DNA of 64,000 nt. Origin: Oikopleura dioica. Lineage: Eukaryota; Chordata; Appendicularia; Copelata; Oikopleuridae. Where the stretch lies: contig OU015567.1 in NCBI GenBank assembly GCA_907165135.1, forward strand, positions 3,415,001 through 3,479,000. Direction: 5' to 3'. The stretch's first letter is position 1. Every line of letters begins with the position of its first letter. This document shows positions 22,601-34,071 of the stretch, piece by piece. The position numbers and the translations under genes are program-made. The notes under the pieces are model-generated. The model worked only from the letters and a program-made list of their open reading frames with translations, had not been told where the DNA came from and made no database searches.

Positions 22601-23470
22601 CTTGTATTTACTTGGCACTTTTGCGCAGATATCATAGATTTCTTTGTCTAAGGGGACTTTTCTAACAAGCTCATTCCGTCTTCTTCTCCATTTTCGTAGT
22701 TCTTTTTGGTGAGTGATACGCTCATATGGTTCGAGTTGCTTTTCGGTAAGAAGAAAGTTTAGGTCGATAGATCTTTTTGGAGCGATGAGCGCCCCAAGGG
22801 GTGCTCCCTTTTCGATAATAATGACTGAGTTAGATCTATTTTGAATTTCAACAATTTTATTTTTTAGCGATACAGGCATCTGCTTGACAAAAACGTCATT
22901 CTCAAGAAATACTTCTTCGGGGTGCAGTATTACTTTCGATTCCGGCGTAAATGTCTTGCGGATGCAAAAATAAATTTTCCTATTGCTATGTGGCGATAAT
23001 TCAGTATCACTTTGAGCTACAATTGTGTTTGGTAAAATTTGGTCCGTCTTTTCAAAAATAATAGTCGAAACAACATCTTTGTCTTTTTTGAAGATATTAT
23101 TAATAAACTTAAGTTTATGATGTCGAAAATCAATTTTGAAGAAAGATAAGCAGTTCATACCAAGAATAACATTATATCTCATTGGTTCCTCAAGAATATT
23201 TAGTGCAACATTAGGGATCTCAATATTAGAATTTTTTATGAATAAATTGGCATGCAAAACGTTATATACTGTGCTAATTTGTTCCTTAAATGCATTTGAT
23301 ATTATGTCAGGCTCCTCAAGCCTCGATATTTTCATGCCTTCGGGGATAACTCTTTTGTTAATGTAAGTTTCCCCTGCTCCAGTATCAATAAGGCAATTTG
23401 GAAGTTCTAGCTGTTTTATGGAGCCGTCATCTTGGTATTGCTTAAGAATGATCGATGTTGTTGGAGTCAT
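19605..23470 (-). CDS. pol: Pol polyprotein: protease, reverse transcriptase, RNase H, integrase
   Basis: The ATG at 23470 overlaps the gag stop as ATGA, suggesting termination-reinitiation. The order is Ty3/gypsy: aspartic protease (LIDTGAGETYI), reverse transcriptase with catalytic YLDDFF, RNase H (LAADTS), and integrase with an HHCC zinc site (HVATAH...CLYC) and core residues in FVDLIEL, SDNGGEF and NRVERAH. The first frame ends at 20075. The integrase C-terminus (GLTPAQVARNIDPPTHFG onward, to 19605) continues in another frame, with a one-base shift needed near 20210-20230. So this copy carries a frameshift, or the sequence has an error there. Neighbours are gag upstream and env overlapping downstream. 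Confidence 0.92.
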
Positions 23471-25387
23471 GAGTTATTTTTGTTAAAGCCCCCTCTACGG
23501 CTGTCTGCGTTCTTTTTCTTGAAGCACTGGGAAATAACGTGTCCAGGCTTCTTACAGTAATTACAGGTAATTTTACTTTGACCATTTGGCTTGAAGGATT
23601 TTTGATCCTTATTTTGCCATGGCTTTTGTGCATTTTGCTTTTTAGAACGACATTCAGGGGACTTGTGGCCTGGACGGCCACACGAGTAGCATTTTATCTG
23701 AGAATTCTTTTTCTCAGTTTTCTGGCGACCGTTTTTTTGGTCGAACTTAAGCTTGCGGCAGTCACGTTTTATGTGATTTGCTTTTCCGCAGTAATTACAG
23801 GTCTTTCCGAAATTGTTTAATGATTTTTTCCCATTATGAAAATTCTGGTTGGAGGATTTTTTCCCTTTATAGACATTGTTGATTTCTTGGAACTCGCCGT
23901 TTTTATATTTTAAATATAATTCAGAGCATTTATCGACAAGGTCCATTATTTCCTTGCTCTTATCTTTTCTATATTCAAGGAGCATTTCGGAATGTTGAAT
24001 TTTCTTTGGAAGTTTGTCCAAAAAGTGTTGGAAAGAGATAGCTTTCATGGCTTTGTCCGAAATTTGCTCTGTTATGGTGTTTTTACGAGTTCTTCCACAG
24101 CGTAAAAGAAATTTCTAAGGTTTTTGTATTTATCCTCATCGAAGCGGATTTTCTTAAGCATGGATTCATATTCAAAACTGTCCTTTTTGCAGCATTTCGT
24201 TAATGTCTGCTCAAAAAGCTCTATTGTCATTTTATCCTCATCTTCCCCGAGCTGTGCCAGCTCAATTATGACAGTCCTTTGCAGGGGCTGTGGAAGATGG
24301 GTTGACATATGAGAGACTTGTTTCCATGCGTCTTTTACTCCTGCATAAAAAAGAACAAACTTGCATTGCTTAATCCAAGATTTAATGTTATCCGTTTCGT
24401 GGAATTTTGGGAGATTGTATTTGGTTGAGCTCGACATTTGATTAAGTGATATGTGGGCTCGATCATTTGAGGAACATTCCGAGTCGGAGTCACTGTCCAT
24501 AGACTCATCACCACTCGAAAGTGCTCTAATGCTTTTTGTAATTCCTCCTCATGCTTGTCTTCAAGAATTGCTTCATCAAGGTTGTCGGGCCCTTTGCCGG
24601 GCATTTCCTCAATTTTTGTTTCCTCAATAATTTCATGCTGTGGCTTGTCGACAACAAGAGAAAAGTCCTCGACTTTAGTGTCGAAGGGGCTTGGAGCTTC
24701 TTCCTTGATGTCCTCATCCTGCTGAGGTTCTGCACTCGCCATTTCTGATGCGAGTGATTTTTCCTTATCGGCCTCATCTTCAAGTTCCGCTACCGTTGTA
24801 TTTAAATTCAAGTTTGAAAGGCTTTGGAGGGTTTCCTCAAGATCGTCCTCGGCTTCGGCGACCTTTTCTTGAAAATTCTGTACGGGCTCTATTTCGATAT
24901 TTTCGAGGATTTGATAATCGGAAATTTCTCCCTTTATGACTCCATTGAGCCGATTGTTTACTGCGGCGTACCTACTGTCAAGATTAATTTCGTCTTGAGT
25001 CTTTATGACAGTGTAGTATTTGCCGAATTCCTCCGGCTTTTTTGTAATGCCGGCAACAAGGTTTCTCCAAGAGAAAATCGGAGACTTTTTGCGTACTGGA
25101 CCGCCGATTGGAACGACGTGAACGGAACAGGATTTAGATTCGAGGCATATCACCTCGAGGATAACAGCGGGAAAACAAGCATCTATTCTTTGAAGGTGAG
25201 CAATAATTTGTGTATCTTTAGTTCTTTCGAAAATTGGGGTGCCTGAGTCAATTGCTACTGTTTTAATTATGACAGACCTTATGGGCTTTTCAATTTTAAC
25301 GAAAACCGGTATTATATCTGACACACTTTTTGGGGATTTTCTAGTTAAAAATTTTTCGTATCTCGAAAGTTTTGGTGGATTAGACAT
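23467..25387 (-). CDS. gag: Gag polyprotein with three CCHC zinc knuckles (two frame breaks)
   Basis: The ATG at 25387 lies about 380 nt downstream of the 5' LTR. The first part is an acidic Gag N-terminus. Near 24500 the frame changes to one carrying the capsid-like core (FHETDNIKSWIKQCKFVLFY). Near 24070 it changes again to the nucleocapsid with knuckles CNYCGKANHIKRDC, CYSCGRPGHKSPEC and CNYCKKPGHVISQC. The final stop overlaps the pol ATG. Two frame changes in a single gag are more than programmed shifting would explain, so decay or sequencing error is likely, although the LTRs are nearly identical. Confidence 0.88.
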
Positions 25388-25739
25388 ATTCTTACCTTTT
25401 CGTAGTTGTTTCTTCGTTGACTGTGATGGATTCCTTACGGAAGCTACAAGAAGAGATCAAAAGAAGAAGAAGATCGATTTGTGGACAAGAGCTTCTTTCG
25501 ATGGCGAAAGTAGGGAATCAAACAGATAAGACTGAACGTTGTCAGTTAAGGTTCGTAACCTATATGACTATTGTAGTCCACACAAAAGTTTTTCCTCAAT
25601 GTGTTGTTGAGGGTTCTTTTATGTCCTTGCTTCCCTTTTCAGGTATAGGCTAAGACGGAGTTCGTGAAAAAACACGAGACTATTAAAAGAGTCCGTTAAC
25701 GTAAATAAAAGCTTATTGGAAAGCCTGGGTCTACGATAA

Positions 25740-25766
25740 CGTGGATTTCGAAACTTCAGTCACCAA
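25740..25766 (-). other. Primer binding site candidate
   Basis: Directly inside the 5' LTR the minus strand reads TTGGTGACTGAAGTTTCGAA. The TGG expected opposite a tRNA CCA end is present one base in. I could not match a specific tRNA. Confidence 0.6.
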
Positions 25767-25951
25767 TGTAACTAAGACACTTGATGTATGCACTAGAGTT
25801 CGAAAGTCCTGCTCTGTTTTTATCCTAGGGCCTCAGCGAAAATACACGGATGTACTCGCTTGACTACTAGCAGTTAATAAAGGTGAACAAGCCTTAGTAC
25901 GAAAGAGTAGATTCGTAGGGCTTGGTGGAGGAGAACTCTAATAGGTATAGA
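25767..25951 (-). repeat. 5' LTR, inner segment
   Basis: Matches 8097-8281 with one substitution seen and no length change. The LTR breaks at the hAT target site GGTATAGA. Confidence 0.93.
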
Positions 25952-25975
25952 CAGGCATATAAATTTCGTTCGAAA

Positions 25976-26385
25976 ACCCAAAGCGAACGCGAAGCGAAAG
26001 CGAAAAATTTTCCCAGCCAAAAAGCGAAGCGAAAGCGAAGCGAACGCAAATCTTGCACAGCGAAGCGAAAGCGAATTCGCCAAGCGAAAAATTCGCCAAG
26101 AGCGAAAAATTCGCCAAAAGCGAAAAATTCGCCAAAAGTGAAACTTCGCCAAGAGTGAAAATTCGCCAAAAGCGAAAATTCGCCAAAAGCGAAAATTCGC
26201 CAAAAGCGAAAATTCGCCGAAAGCGAAAATTCGCCGAAAGCGAAAATTCGCGGAAAGTAAAAATTCGCCAAAAGAGAAAATTCGCAAAAAGTAAAAATTC
26301 GCCAAAAGCGAAAATTCGCCAAAAGCGAAAATTCGCCAAGAGCGAAAATTCGCCAAAAACTGAAATTCGCCGAAAATGAAAGATA
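25976..26385. repeat. Left subterminal GCGAAA/TTCGCC array of the hAT
   Basis: Degenerate tandem units such as AAAATTCGCCAAAAGCG repeat about 20 times. The overlapping long open frames in every frame are a by-product of this periodicity and are not genes. The right end has a related array. Confidence 0.85.
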
Positions 26386-26597
26386 AATTTGAATAAAACG
26401 CGGGGTTAAAAGACTTTTTTTTTATTTGTGAGTTACGAGAATATCAGTAACGGGAGTGAAATTAAGTTTTCAATGTTTTGAACTTGGAATAAAAAATATC
26501 AGTTTTTTCAGTAGAGCGGATTCGGCGCATTTTTGTGACAGTGAAAATGAGGCTAAAAAATCGGCGGAATTGTGCAAACTGGAAACGAGTGGGAGGA

Positions 26598-26731
26598 TTT
26601 GCGCAGACAGATTCGCGCGGACAGGTTTGCGCAGACAGGTTTGCGCAGACAGGTTCGCTCAGACAGGTTCGCGCAGACAGGTTCGCGCAGACAGGTTTTC
26701 GCAGTCAGTTTCTCGCGGACAGGTTTGCGCA
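26598..26731. repeat. 14-bp tandem repeat (GCGCAGACAGGTTC)
   Basis: About nine imperfect copies lie just inside the left GCGAAA array and just downstream of the transposase stop. The GCGCA core recurs across the transposase gene. Confidence 0.8.
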
Positions 26732-26860
26732 AGTTTGAGTGCGGAAAGGAAGCGCGAAGAGAAGTCAAGTTTTTCTTTTTCAATCAAAGGAGGGCATCAA
26801 GGAGTCAATAAGAAAGCTAAAAACAATTGTTTAGGTACTTTTATTTGACAATTATCTCAC

Positions 26861-29735
26861 CTAAGAAGAATAAGGCAGACCTTCGAGTTCTAAGGTTTTT
26901 TTCAGTGTTGCTGTAAACTGTCGGTATTTCGCCGTGATTGCTAGATGCGCAATATGTTCGCAAGTTTGGTTACATCGATGCTTGTCCAAATCATAGTCCA
27001 TAACCGCGAATGATCTTTCTATTGTTGCGGATGTAGATGGCAAACTCGCAATCTAAAGTCGGGTGAAAATCTGTCTGATATAAAAGTTTTACCTTAAGAG
27101 CAACTTCCGAAAGCATCGGCCATCTTTCTTTTTGTTGATTCCAGTACAGAAGAAGGATTTCCGAATAGAAATTTGCAGCACAAGGATCGAGTTTCTTGGT
27201 TTTGACTGTGCTTTTGATCCATTCGGGGAAGGCCTGGTCGTTCTCATATTGCGCAATCTGGTCCTGAATCTTTTCGAGGTTGGTTCTTGGTTCTCTTCGT
27301 TGATTCTGTTTTTGCGCAACGAGAGGCTGATCTTCTGGGTCGAATCTGAGTTGATTTGTCATCATTTGGGTCACTTCCTGCGATGCGGTGTTTTCGTCAG
27401 TCTGTTCACTCTCGGCTTCCGGAAAAGTTTGCGCAAACGATTCGATGAACTCTTTTGCCTCGGATTGCCATGTCTGGACTTGTTCTTTCAGAATTGAAAG
27501 ATTCTCCGAGTAAAACTCATCCTTAGAAGTGCCGCGCGATTCCAGTGCTTTCTGCGCATCCCCAAGTCTACACCGTCGAGATTGCCATTGAAGGAAGAGT
27601 GCGGCCTTATGGGCGTCGTTGATGCGTACAGGCTCGTTTTTTCCTTTTTCGAGGGTTTTTGCTTCCTGAATTGTGCCGTCTTTCTTCTTGTGTCTTGGTA
27701 CGAACACTTTCCCGCAGATCATCAGCATAGTCTTTCTTATTCCTGCTCGCGCAAGAATGGAAAGGTATTCGGTGGTAGTCTGCTCGTTAGGAAACTGAAG
27801 ATCCACATTGCAGAAGAAAACAAGGAGTCTTTCGCATGCCAGGATCGATTCGATGATCTATAATAAACGTGTTATTTTTGAGATTACGAACAAGAAATCA
27901 TAGATGAGTATATTTACCTTGCTAGAATCCTTTTCGCATTCCTTTTGGAGGAAGTGAAGCTCGCGCAAAATTATCTCCTTCGCCTTTATCCATTTAAAAC
28001 ATGGAAGAAACTGGACGGCCGGAGCAAGATGTTGCGGGATATCATCTCCAGTCTCGTATCTCAGCTTCATGAAGTTCTTTTCATGCGCAGCAAGCGTGCT
28101 GTACTTTTCGAAATCAGAAGAGAATCTGATACTTCTGTAGCTCGACTAAATTATTAGTTGGACAAGTTTGCGCAAATTATACTTACTTTTAGCTTTGGAT
28201 AAGTTGCTACTTTTTTCAAGGCTTCTTCTGCGCTGATGTCTCCTTTGTGTGACTGCTTGTAAATTCGCAATGCATCTGAAGACGTCATCGCAACAGTCTT
28301 GAGATATTTAGCCACGCTTTTTGGCTCTCCAGGTGGACCTGAGACAGTTTTCTTGCAGGCTTTAAGAAACTCGGTGATGTCCTCTTCATGTTGAGCTGGG
28401 GTGAGAAAAATGGATGATTCTTCAGAGATGAAGATTCTTGCATTGTTTTGAATGCTCTCAGACAAACAGTTGAGACTGTGCAGCCAGCAGATTGTGAAGA
28501 CCAAAGTGTTTTCCTCCATGATTCCTCTAATTTGGAGTCTGCGACAAAATTGACACGTTTGGCGTTCCAGACATCGGTGAGGCCATAAGACTAAAGATAA
28601 TTATGAGGATCATTATGCGCAAACTCTGCGCTAGTTTTGCGCAAATATTTCCGGTTAGCAAAGCCTACCTTGAGAACGTCAGCCAAGATTCTGGAAGTTG
28701 TCTCGTCATCAGTTGTCTCAGATCCCACAAAGTCGAGGGTTATGTTTGAATTCAAAGATCCTCGTTGGAGATGGATGAGAATCGAGAGACCATTTTTGCA
28801 TCCATCTTTGGTGAGCCCTTGGATAGACTTGTGATCGCCACTCAGAGTTACGATTCCTCTCCGACACAGCTCGGGAACGTTCTTGGAAACGATCTTCTTT
28901 AAATTCTCTGCGCATTTTTTTAACTCTTGCTTCGACCCGTAGCTGGAGGTGGGTCCAAAATCGCGAAGCACGTCAGGATTGACTCCAACCGAGGCCAGCA
29001 AATGTCGATCTCGCTCGACTACCTCCGATCTAGATATATATAAGGACATGAATGCGCAATCATGGACAAACTTTTGCCAGAAACCAAGGCTAAGATGTTG
29101 GCTTGCAATTACCGCCGCATTGTTTTCTCGATGAGTTTCCTTGTCATGATCTTTGATTTTCGGGAGTCTAGCGAAACTTCTGAACTGACTGGATTGCGCA
29201 AGCTCTTGTTGATTCGGCTGGACGTTCTTGTGCTTTGTTCGCAGATGGCTTCGAACTAAAAGTAAATAAGCGCTAGAATAGAAGGAGATTCTCTTACGAG
29301 CATCTTTTTTGATGTTGTATTCTTGACCAGATTTTTTCTCGTAGGCTCTGAAAGGCTTGTTCTTGTCTGCGCAGAATCCGACGCAGCGAAGCCAGCCGCA
29401 AAAGTGATTCTTGTAGAAGAGAGCTTCAAGTCCTTCCAATGTACGTGGATGGTCATCAGATGTCTGGAGCCCGCGGAGAACATCTTGAAAAATATCAATG
29501 GAAATCAAGGAAGAGAAAAATTACCAGTAGTCATGTCTCGCTCCATAATTGAGCGCCACTCGCCTGTCGCCGAAAATTTTTCGTACCATTTCCTTGACCC
29601 GGCCTGCGCAAAAAATTCCGGCGTCAAAATTTCGGTTTCTTCGTCTGAACTTGAGATTTCTAGAGTTTCATTCTCATCGTCAGGTCTCGGTCTCTTAGGA
29701 GGCTTTGAAAACTTGAGTTTTGTTTGCTTTGACAT
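26861..29735 (-). CDS. hAT transposase
   Basis: Several exons run from a likely ATG at 29735 (MSKQTKLKFSKPPKRPRPDD) to a stop at 26861. An early exon has Cys and His pairs (CGWLRCVGFC...RSHLRTKH) consistent with a BED-like zinc finger. The catalytic region includes LSGDHKSIQGLTKDG, around the first acidic residue, and the hAT signature CWLHSLNCL. The C-terminus carries the dimerisation domain (LPSTSATIERSFAVMDYDL). The C-terminal dimerisation motif spans an intron near 27040-27095 and reads in frame once that is removed. No obvious inactivating stop was noticed, but I did not check every junction, so activity is open. Confidence 0.82.
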
Positions 29736-29989
29736 GGCTCCTTGCCATGCGGCGCTCTCTGGCTTCTGGCAGGACCCGGTTGGGCTCGGGGGAAATTCTG
29801 GGCTCGTAATGTGAGAAAAAGAAAGCGTAGGTGCAAGTCCGGCTCCTAAATGGCCATTGTAAAAAATGCGCAGAATCCGGGGGATGTTTATTGGACATAC
29901 GAAAATACGCAACTCTTGCGCAATTTTAGTCCATGCTGATGGATGATTCACTCAGCGATGATATTTCTTATGGGCCCTGAGTGCGTCAG

Positions 29990-30320
29990 ATTCAGCCAAA
30001 AGTTGAACAAAAAACGAGCAAAAAAGTTGGACATAGGATAGATTTCAATCTCGTAATCCCAGTAATTCTATAATCGACACTACCTTTCTTAAAATGCCCA
30101 GTTTTGGGTGGTTTCCGGTATTTCTTCCTCAATTTTGTCTTGATTTGCTGAACTAGGCCAAATAGAGAATCAAGCTCGTCATCCCCTTTCCACCACTTGG
30201 GAGCACGTTGCCATTGGCATGTCAAAACTGACTCAATATCATCAACGTAAACAGAGTCATCTGTATTGTACCCGTCAAAATCAGCATATTTCTTCGTTGG
30301 AGATTAGTTTTTAAATAGAA
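29990..30320 (-). CDS. Possible exon(s) in the hAT, unknown
   Basis: An open stretch encodes DDIESVLTCQWQRAPKWWKG and a basic segment KTKLRKKYRKPPKTGHFKKG, ending at a donor-like site. It could be an upstream exon of the transposase gene or a separate small gene. No family is recognised. Confidence 0.3.
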
Positions 30321-30464
30321 AATTTACAGCTAGAAATTAAATTTAAAATTAACCCTAATAGAAAGCGGCAAAACGACTGTATTCTTCAATACTTGCTCAA
30401 TAATTTTTAGCCCTGCATAAAGTGAACTTGTATCAGTAGGCAGCAATGGTGTGAGCATTTAGTT

Positions 30465-33190
30465 TTATTCGGCGCGAGTGGGGTCCTTCATTTTGAGGAA
30501 CTGAAAGATGTCACCAAACTGTTTGCGGAGACCTTTCTGATCGTCAGAGGGGCCCTGGGGAGTGAGGAAGATGACTTGGGCGCCCGGATTAGTTTATGCG
30601 TAGCGGCACAAGATCTAATTTTGAAGTAAGCATTAAAAAATATCTTGGTTCATACGTGAGTCGCCATATGTTTGTGGTGGGCATCCATGTAAACATCGAA
30701 CTTATCAATGCATCGAAATGGCGAGCTTGTAGCGTGCCAAATCGCGATGAGAAGGATGACCGTGCTGATGCTTCGCTCCCCTCCGGAGAGAGTCGCTGTG
30801 TTGGCCTTATTCATGCCCATTTCTGAGAGGGCTTCCATGTCAATCGTTTGGTCACCGATGATCTTCGACATGTTTATGGTGATCGCTGAATTATTTTTAG
30901 CAATCGAGAATCAACAATTTGATCCTTTTATCAAATAGAACTCACTTCCTTGGCTTTGGCTTTAAGCGTTGAGGTCGAATTTCTCTGGGATGATTTTACA
31001 CTCGCCCTCGTATTTGTTTCCTCGGCAGATGTGGCTAAAGAAGTGGGAGACTCGTTGAGCTTGATCCTCAACACTTGTTGGCTATTGAGCTCCGAGAGGC
31101 GAATTCTCACTGCAGCTTCTATCTTCCCAGTGGCCTGATATTTATAAATAGTAAGAGTTAAAAAATAAAACCGACGATTTGACGAGCCTTGAGATTTGGC
31201 TTTTTCTTCTTGTAGGTCTCGGCTGCTTACTCCGCGGTTCGCTTGATGTCTTCGTAATCCTTGTCGGAGCTCTTGACATTGATTTTCAAGTCACGAGAGA
31301 TCTTCTCCCGCTCGTCAGTCAGCAGCTTTTTCGTAAGCGGTTTGGTTGGGCGCTCGCAGTGGCTTTCCGCGATTTGAATGGCGTTTTCAGCTTCCTTCTT
31401 CCATTTCTCCACGTCAGCCTTTTTCGCGACGATCGTATCTTCGACTTCTTTCTTCGCCAGCTTGATCTCCTTCAGTTCCTTCTCGATTTTCCTGGCGTCA
31501 TTTTCCCTGCGAAGTTTTCGTGCTTCTAGGGCCACAAGCTCTTTTGTCGAGCATTTCTCCCTCACGAGCGCAAACCTTTTTTCATCAATCTTGCGTTCAG
31601 CGTATTCCATTCTTTCTTCGATGCCTACAAGTTGATCTTTCTTCGCATCGGTCTCTGCCTGGCTGTGATGAATCTCGGTCATCAACTGCGCATGACGGCC
31701 GTCAGTATTGACAACGAGTTCTCGGAGCTGCTTCTCAAAATGCTCATCTTTCCTCATGCATCCCTTGATCAGATTATCTAAGTTTGCACGAATCTGCTCC
31801 TTCTTTCTTTTAACGTCCTTCTTTTCGCCAGCTCTTTTCTGCCATTTTTTGAAATCATTCTGATAGGCCTCGTGCTCCCGTTTCGCTTGTCCAAGATCCT
31901 AAAAATATCGTGTTTGAGCACTTGTTAGTCGACTACTGATTGCCAATCAGTGATTGGTAATAGACAAACTAAAAAAGACAAATTACCCTTGCATTCTTGT
32001 CGGTGATACTCTGGAAATCATTGGACTCGCACAGATAACGCGCAACGAGATCGTTACTTCCTCCACTGATACCAGAACGGTACTTGAACTCGCCGCCTTT
32101 CGTGGTAAGCACACTCGGGTAGTTCGATCCCCCGGGGTTACTTACTTCGGACTGACCAATGTCCTGAGCAGCCTCTTCTGAACAGGCTGGCTGACACATT
32201 ATAGTTTTACTATAATTAAAAGTAGACTAACTCAGTTTCATCTTGTCCTCCAGAGTGAATACGATGTATCCATGGAGAGTGGTGGCAAGTTGTTTCTCGA
32301 TAACACCGGCGTATTTTTGGTAGCTATCGTGAATATCAATGTGATTGCCAATCGGGCCAACAGGCTCCTTAATCCACCAGTTCCAATCTTCCGGGCAATC
32401 TCCCCGGCGTAAGGACCAAACTTATTTTCTTTCGCCGAGGATCGTCGTCGGATCTCGTCCCTTTCCCGCTCTAACTCTTGAATGCGCTTCTCGCCTTGAT
32501 GGATGGCAGCCCTGGCTCCGTCGATATTCTAGACAATTATCTCCAATTGCTCTCTAGCTTCTAACATGGTAGGCTCTACTTCCTCAACCAACTTGAGTTT
32601 TTTCTCTTCCATTAGTTCACGATTAGCAAGACGCGCTTCCTTCAATTGAGCCTGTTTCTCGACGACAGGGTTGTCCTTGTAAGACTTCAGCTGACGCTTG
32701 CAGTTGGTGATCTTTCATTCAGCGTGAGTAATATCATCCTCCAGCTTTGACTTTAAGCGAAGGTCTTTGTTTTGCTTGGCCTCCTGCTTCTTCTGCTCCT
32801 TTTCCAACGCGCTCACTTTGTCCTTAAAGTCCTTCAACTCCGCCCTTAAAAATTAAATCAACAAAAAGAGTCAATAAAGAAGTAAAGAATAAAGAAGTAA
32901 GGAAAAAATACTTACTGGATTTTAACACGGTCTCGTTCATCCACTCCATCATCCTGGTTAAAAAGGAGTGCCTGTTTATCTTTGTCTCGATCCACGACCC
33001 GTTCCAAAAGGTTCTCGTAGTCTCTCGGAAACCTTTTTTTGGCTTTCTTTAACTGCGCCTCAGCAAGAGGCACTTCCGTCCACTTTTCCAAACTGTCGAG
33101 TTGGAGTTGTCTGGCTTGAGCACTTCAACTGTTTCTCCTTCTGCTCCTCCCAATTATCGCGCATTTCGTTGTAGCTGCTCTTGAGCTCAA
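30465..33190 (-). pseudogene. Smc6-like gene lacking the N-terminal head
   Basis: Reading leftward there is a long coiled coil, then a hinge-like segment (PVGPIGNHIDIHDSYQKYAG near 32240-32400). A second coiled coil follows, then the C-terminal ATPase lobe with signature LSGGERS and Walker B region [13 protein letters not shown], and a normal-looking end (FLKMKDPTRAE, stop at 30465). The PFR-(L/I)-D-x-FDV(F/Y)MD pattern is Smc6-like. In Smc6 the residue after the Walker B aspartate is glutamate, but here it is lysine. No Walker A sequence is found before the next gene. At least one stop interrupts the coiled coil near 33080. It is therefore a 5'-truncated, ATPase-dead copy captured by the hAT. 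Confidence 0.7.
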
Positions 33191-33255
33191 TTTTGAAGGC
33201 CCTTTGAGAAGTAAATTTGAGAAGAAAATATGAGTTTGGTTAGTTATTTTTTGTT

Positions 33256-33864
33256 TTATTCATTTTCAAAAGAATGAAAACGTCCAGACTCGCGACAGAA
33301 AGGGCATGTTTTCTGTCGCCAGTTCTGAGCACAGGTGTTACAGAGAACATGAGTGGAATGACAATATTCATAGGCAGTATTTTTCTTGAGGAAGATGGAG
33401 AAGTTGCTTGAATCGAGTTCGTGAACGTAGCATATTTTGCACTCCCCGGTTGCTTCATTTTGCGCTTTTTTCATTTCTTCGTGGATTTCCTTGACTTTCT
33501 TCGCTGCTGATTTTTCTGACTTTTTCTTGAGCGATTTGTTGACTGCATCGATGAATGTAGGATTGAGAATGTAGTCCATGATGTCTTCGAATGTTTTCGT
33601 AAACGTCTTCTTGTCTATGTTTTCGCAATCCCATAGCACACGGACCTCGTATCTTTTTTCTTTTTCTTGTATATTTTTCGTTCCTGGATCACTTCTTACT
33701 CCGTCAAATTCGACTGTCCATTCTCGGTCTTGATTCCAGTCGTATTGAGCAAAATCCATTGCTTGAAATGGCTTTTGAAGAAAATGGTCAACTTGCAAAT
33801 GTCTCGAAAGAGAATTTCTCGGGCCGATCCACCAGCACATTTGACATTTTAAAATTTCTGACAT
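33256..33864 (-). CDS. C2H2 and RING-finger protein in the hAT
   Basis: A single 202-aa ORF starts at the ATG at 33864. Residues 7-27 form a C2H2 finger (CQMCWWIGPRNSLSRHLQVDH). The middle is a charged helical stretch (KKKSEKSAAKKVKEIHEEMK). The C-terminus is a C3HC4-type RING: CKIC, CHSTHVLCNTCAQNW, CPFCRES. It is likely an E3 ubiquitin ligase. It lies between the Smc6-like fragment and the hAT right end, in the same orientation as the transposase. It is not the Nse1-type RING that normally partners Smc5/6, as far as the ligand spacing shows. Confidence 0.78.
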   Translation of the reverse strand: MSEILKCQMCWWIGPRNSLSRHLQVDHFLQKPFQAMDFAQYDWNQDREWTVEFDGVRSDPGTKNIQEKEKRYEVRVLWDCENIDKKTFTKTFEDIMDYILNPTFIDAVNKSLKKKSEKSAAKKVKEIHEEMKKAQNEATGECKICYVHELDSSNFSIFLKKNTAYEYCHSTHVLCNTCAQNWRQKTCPFCRESGRFHSFENE

Positions 33865-34071
33865 TTTTGTTTACTATTTTTGTTTTGATTTGAGAACTGA
33901 CTTTCCGGTTTGAATTTATTGCAGAGAACATCTGCTGAAAAGGTGGCGCAGACTTCCGCAGATAATTTAAACGATGATTTTTTTTGATCTTGATGAAAGA
34001 AAATTGCAATCTGCCTATTAAATAATCAGTGATGAAACATTAATACCGCTTTGAAAGATAAAAACATAAGA

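Noticed and set aside
25874-26379. Long Phe/Arg/Trp- and Lys/Ser-rich open frames in several frames
   Set aside because: By-product of the GCGAAA tandem array; open in five frames at once.
25976-26385. CRISPR-like appearance of regular short repeats
   Set aside because: No constant repeat with unique spacers, eukaryotic context; simple degenerate tandem repeat.
26535-26848. RRQVCADRFAQTG-type repeat protein
   Set aside because: Translation of the 14-bp tandem repeat; all frames stay open over it and both strands give repeat peptides.
33256-33864. Nse1 subunit of Smc5/6 (would pair neatly with the Smc6 fragment)
   Set aside because: The RING is a plain C3HC4 form with an N-terminal C2H2 finger; no Nse1 winged-helix pattern seen.
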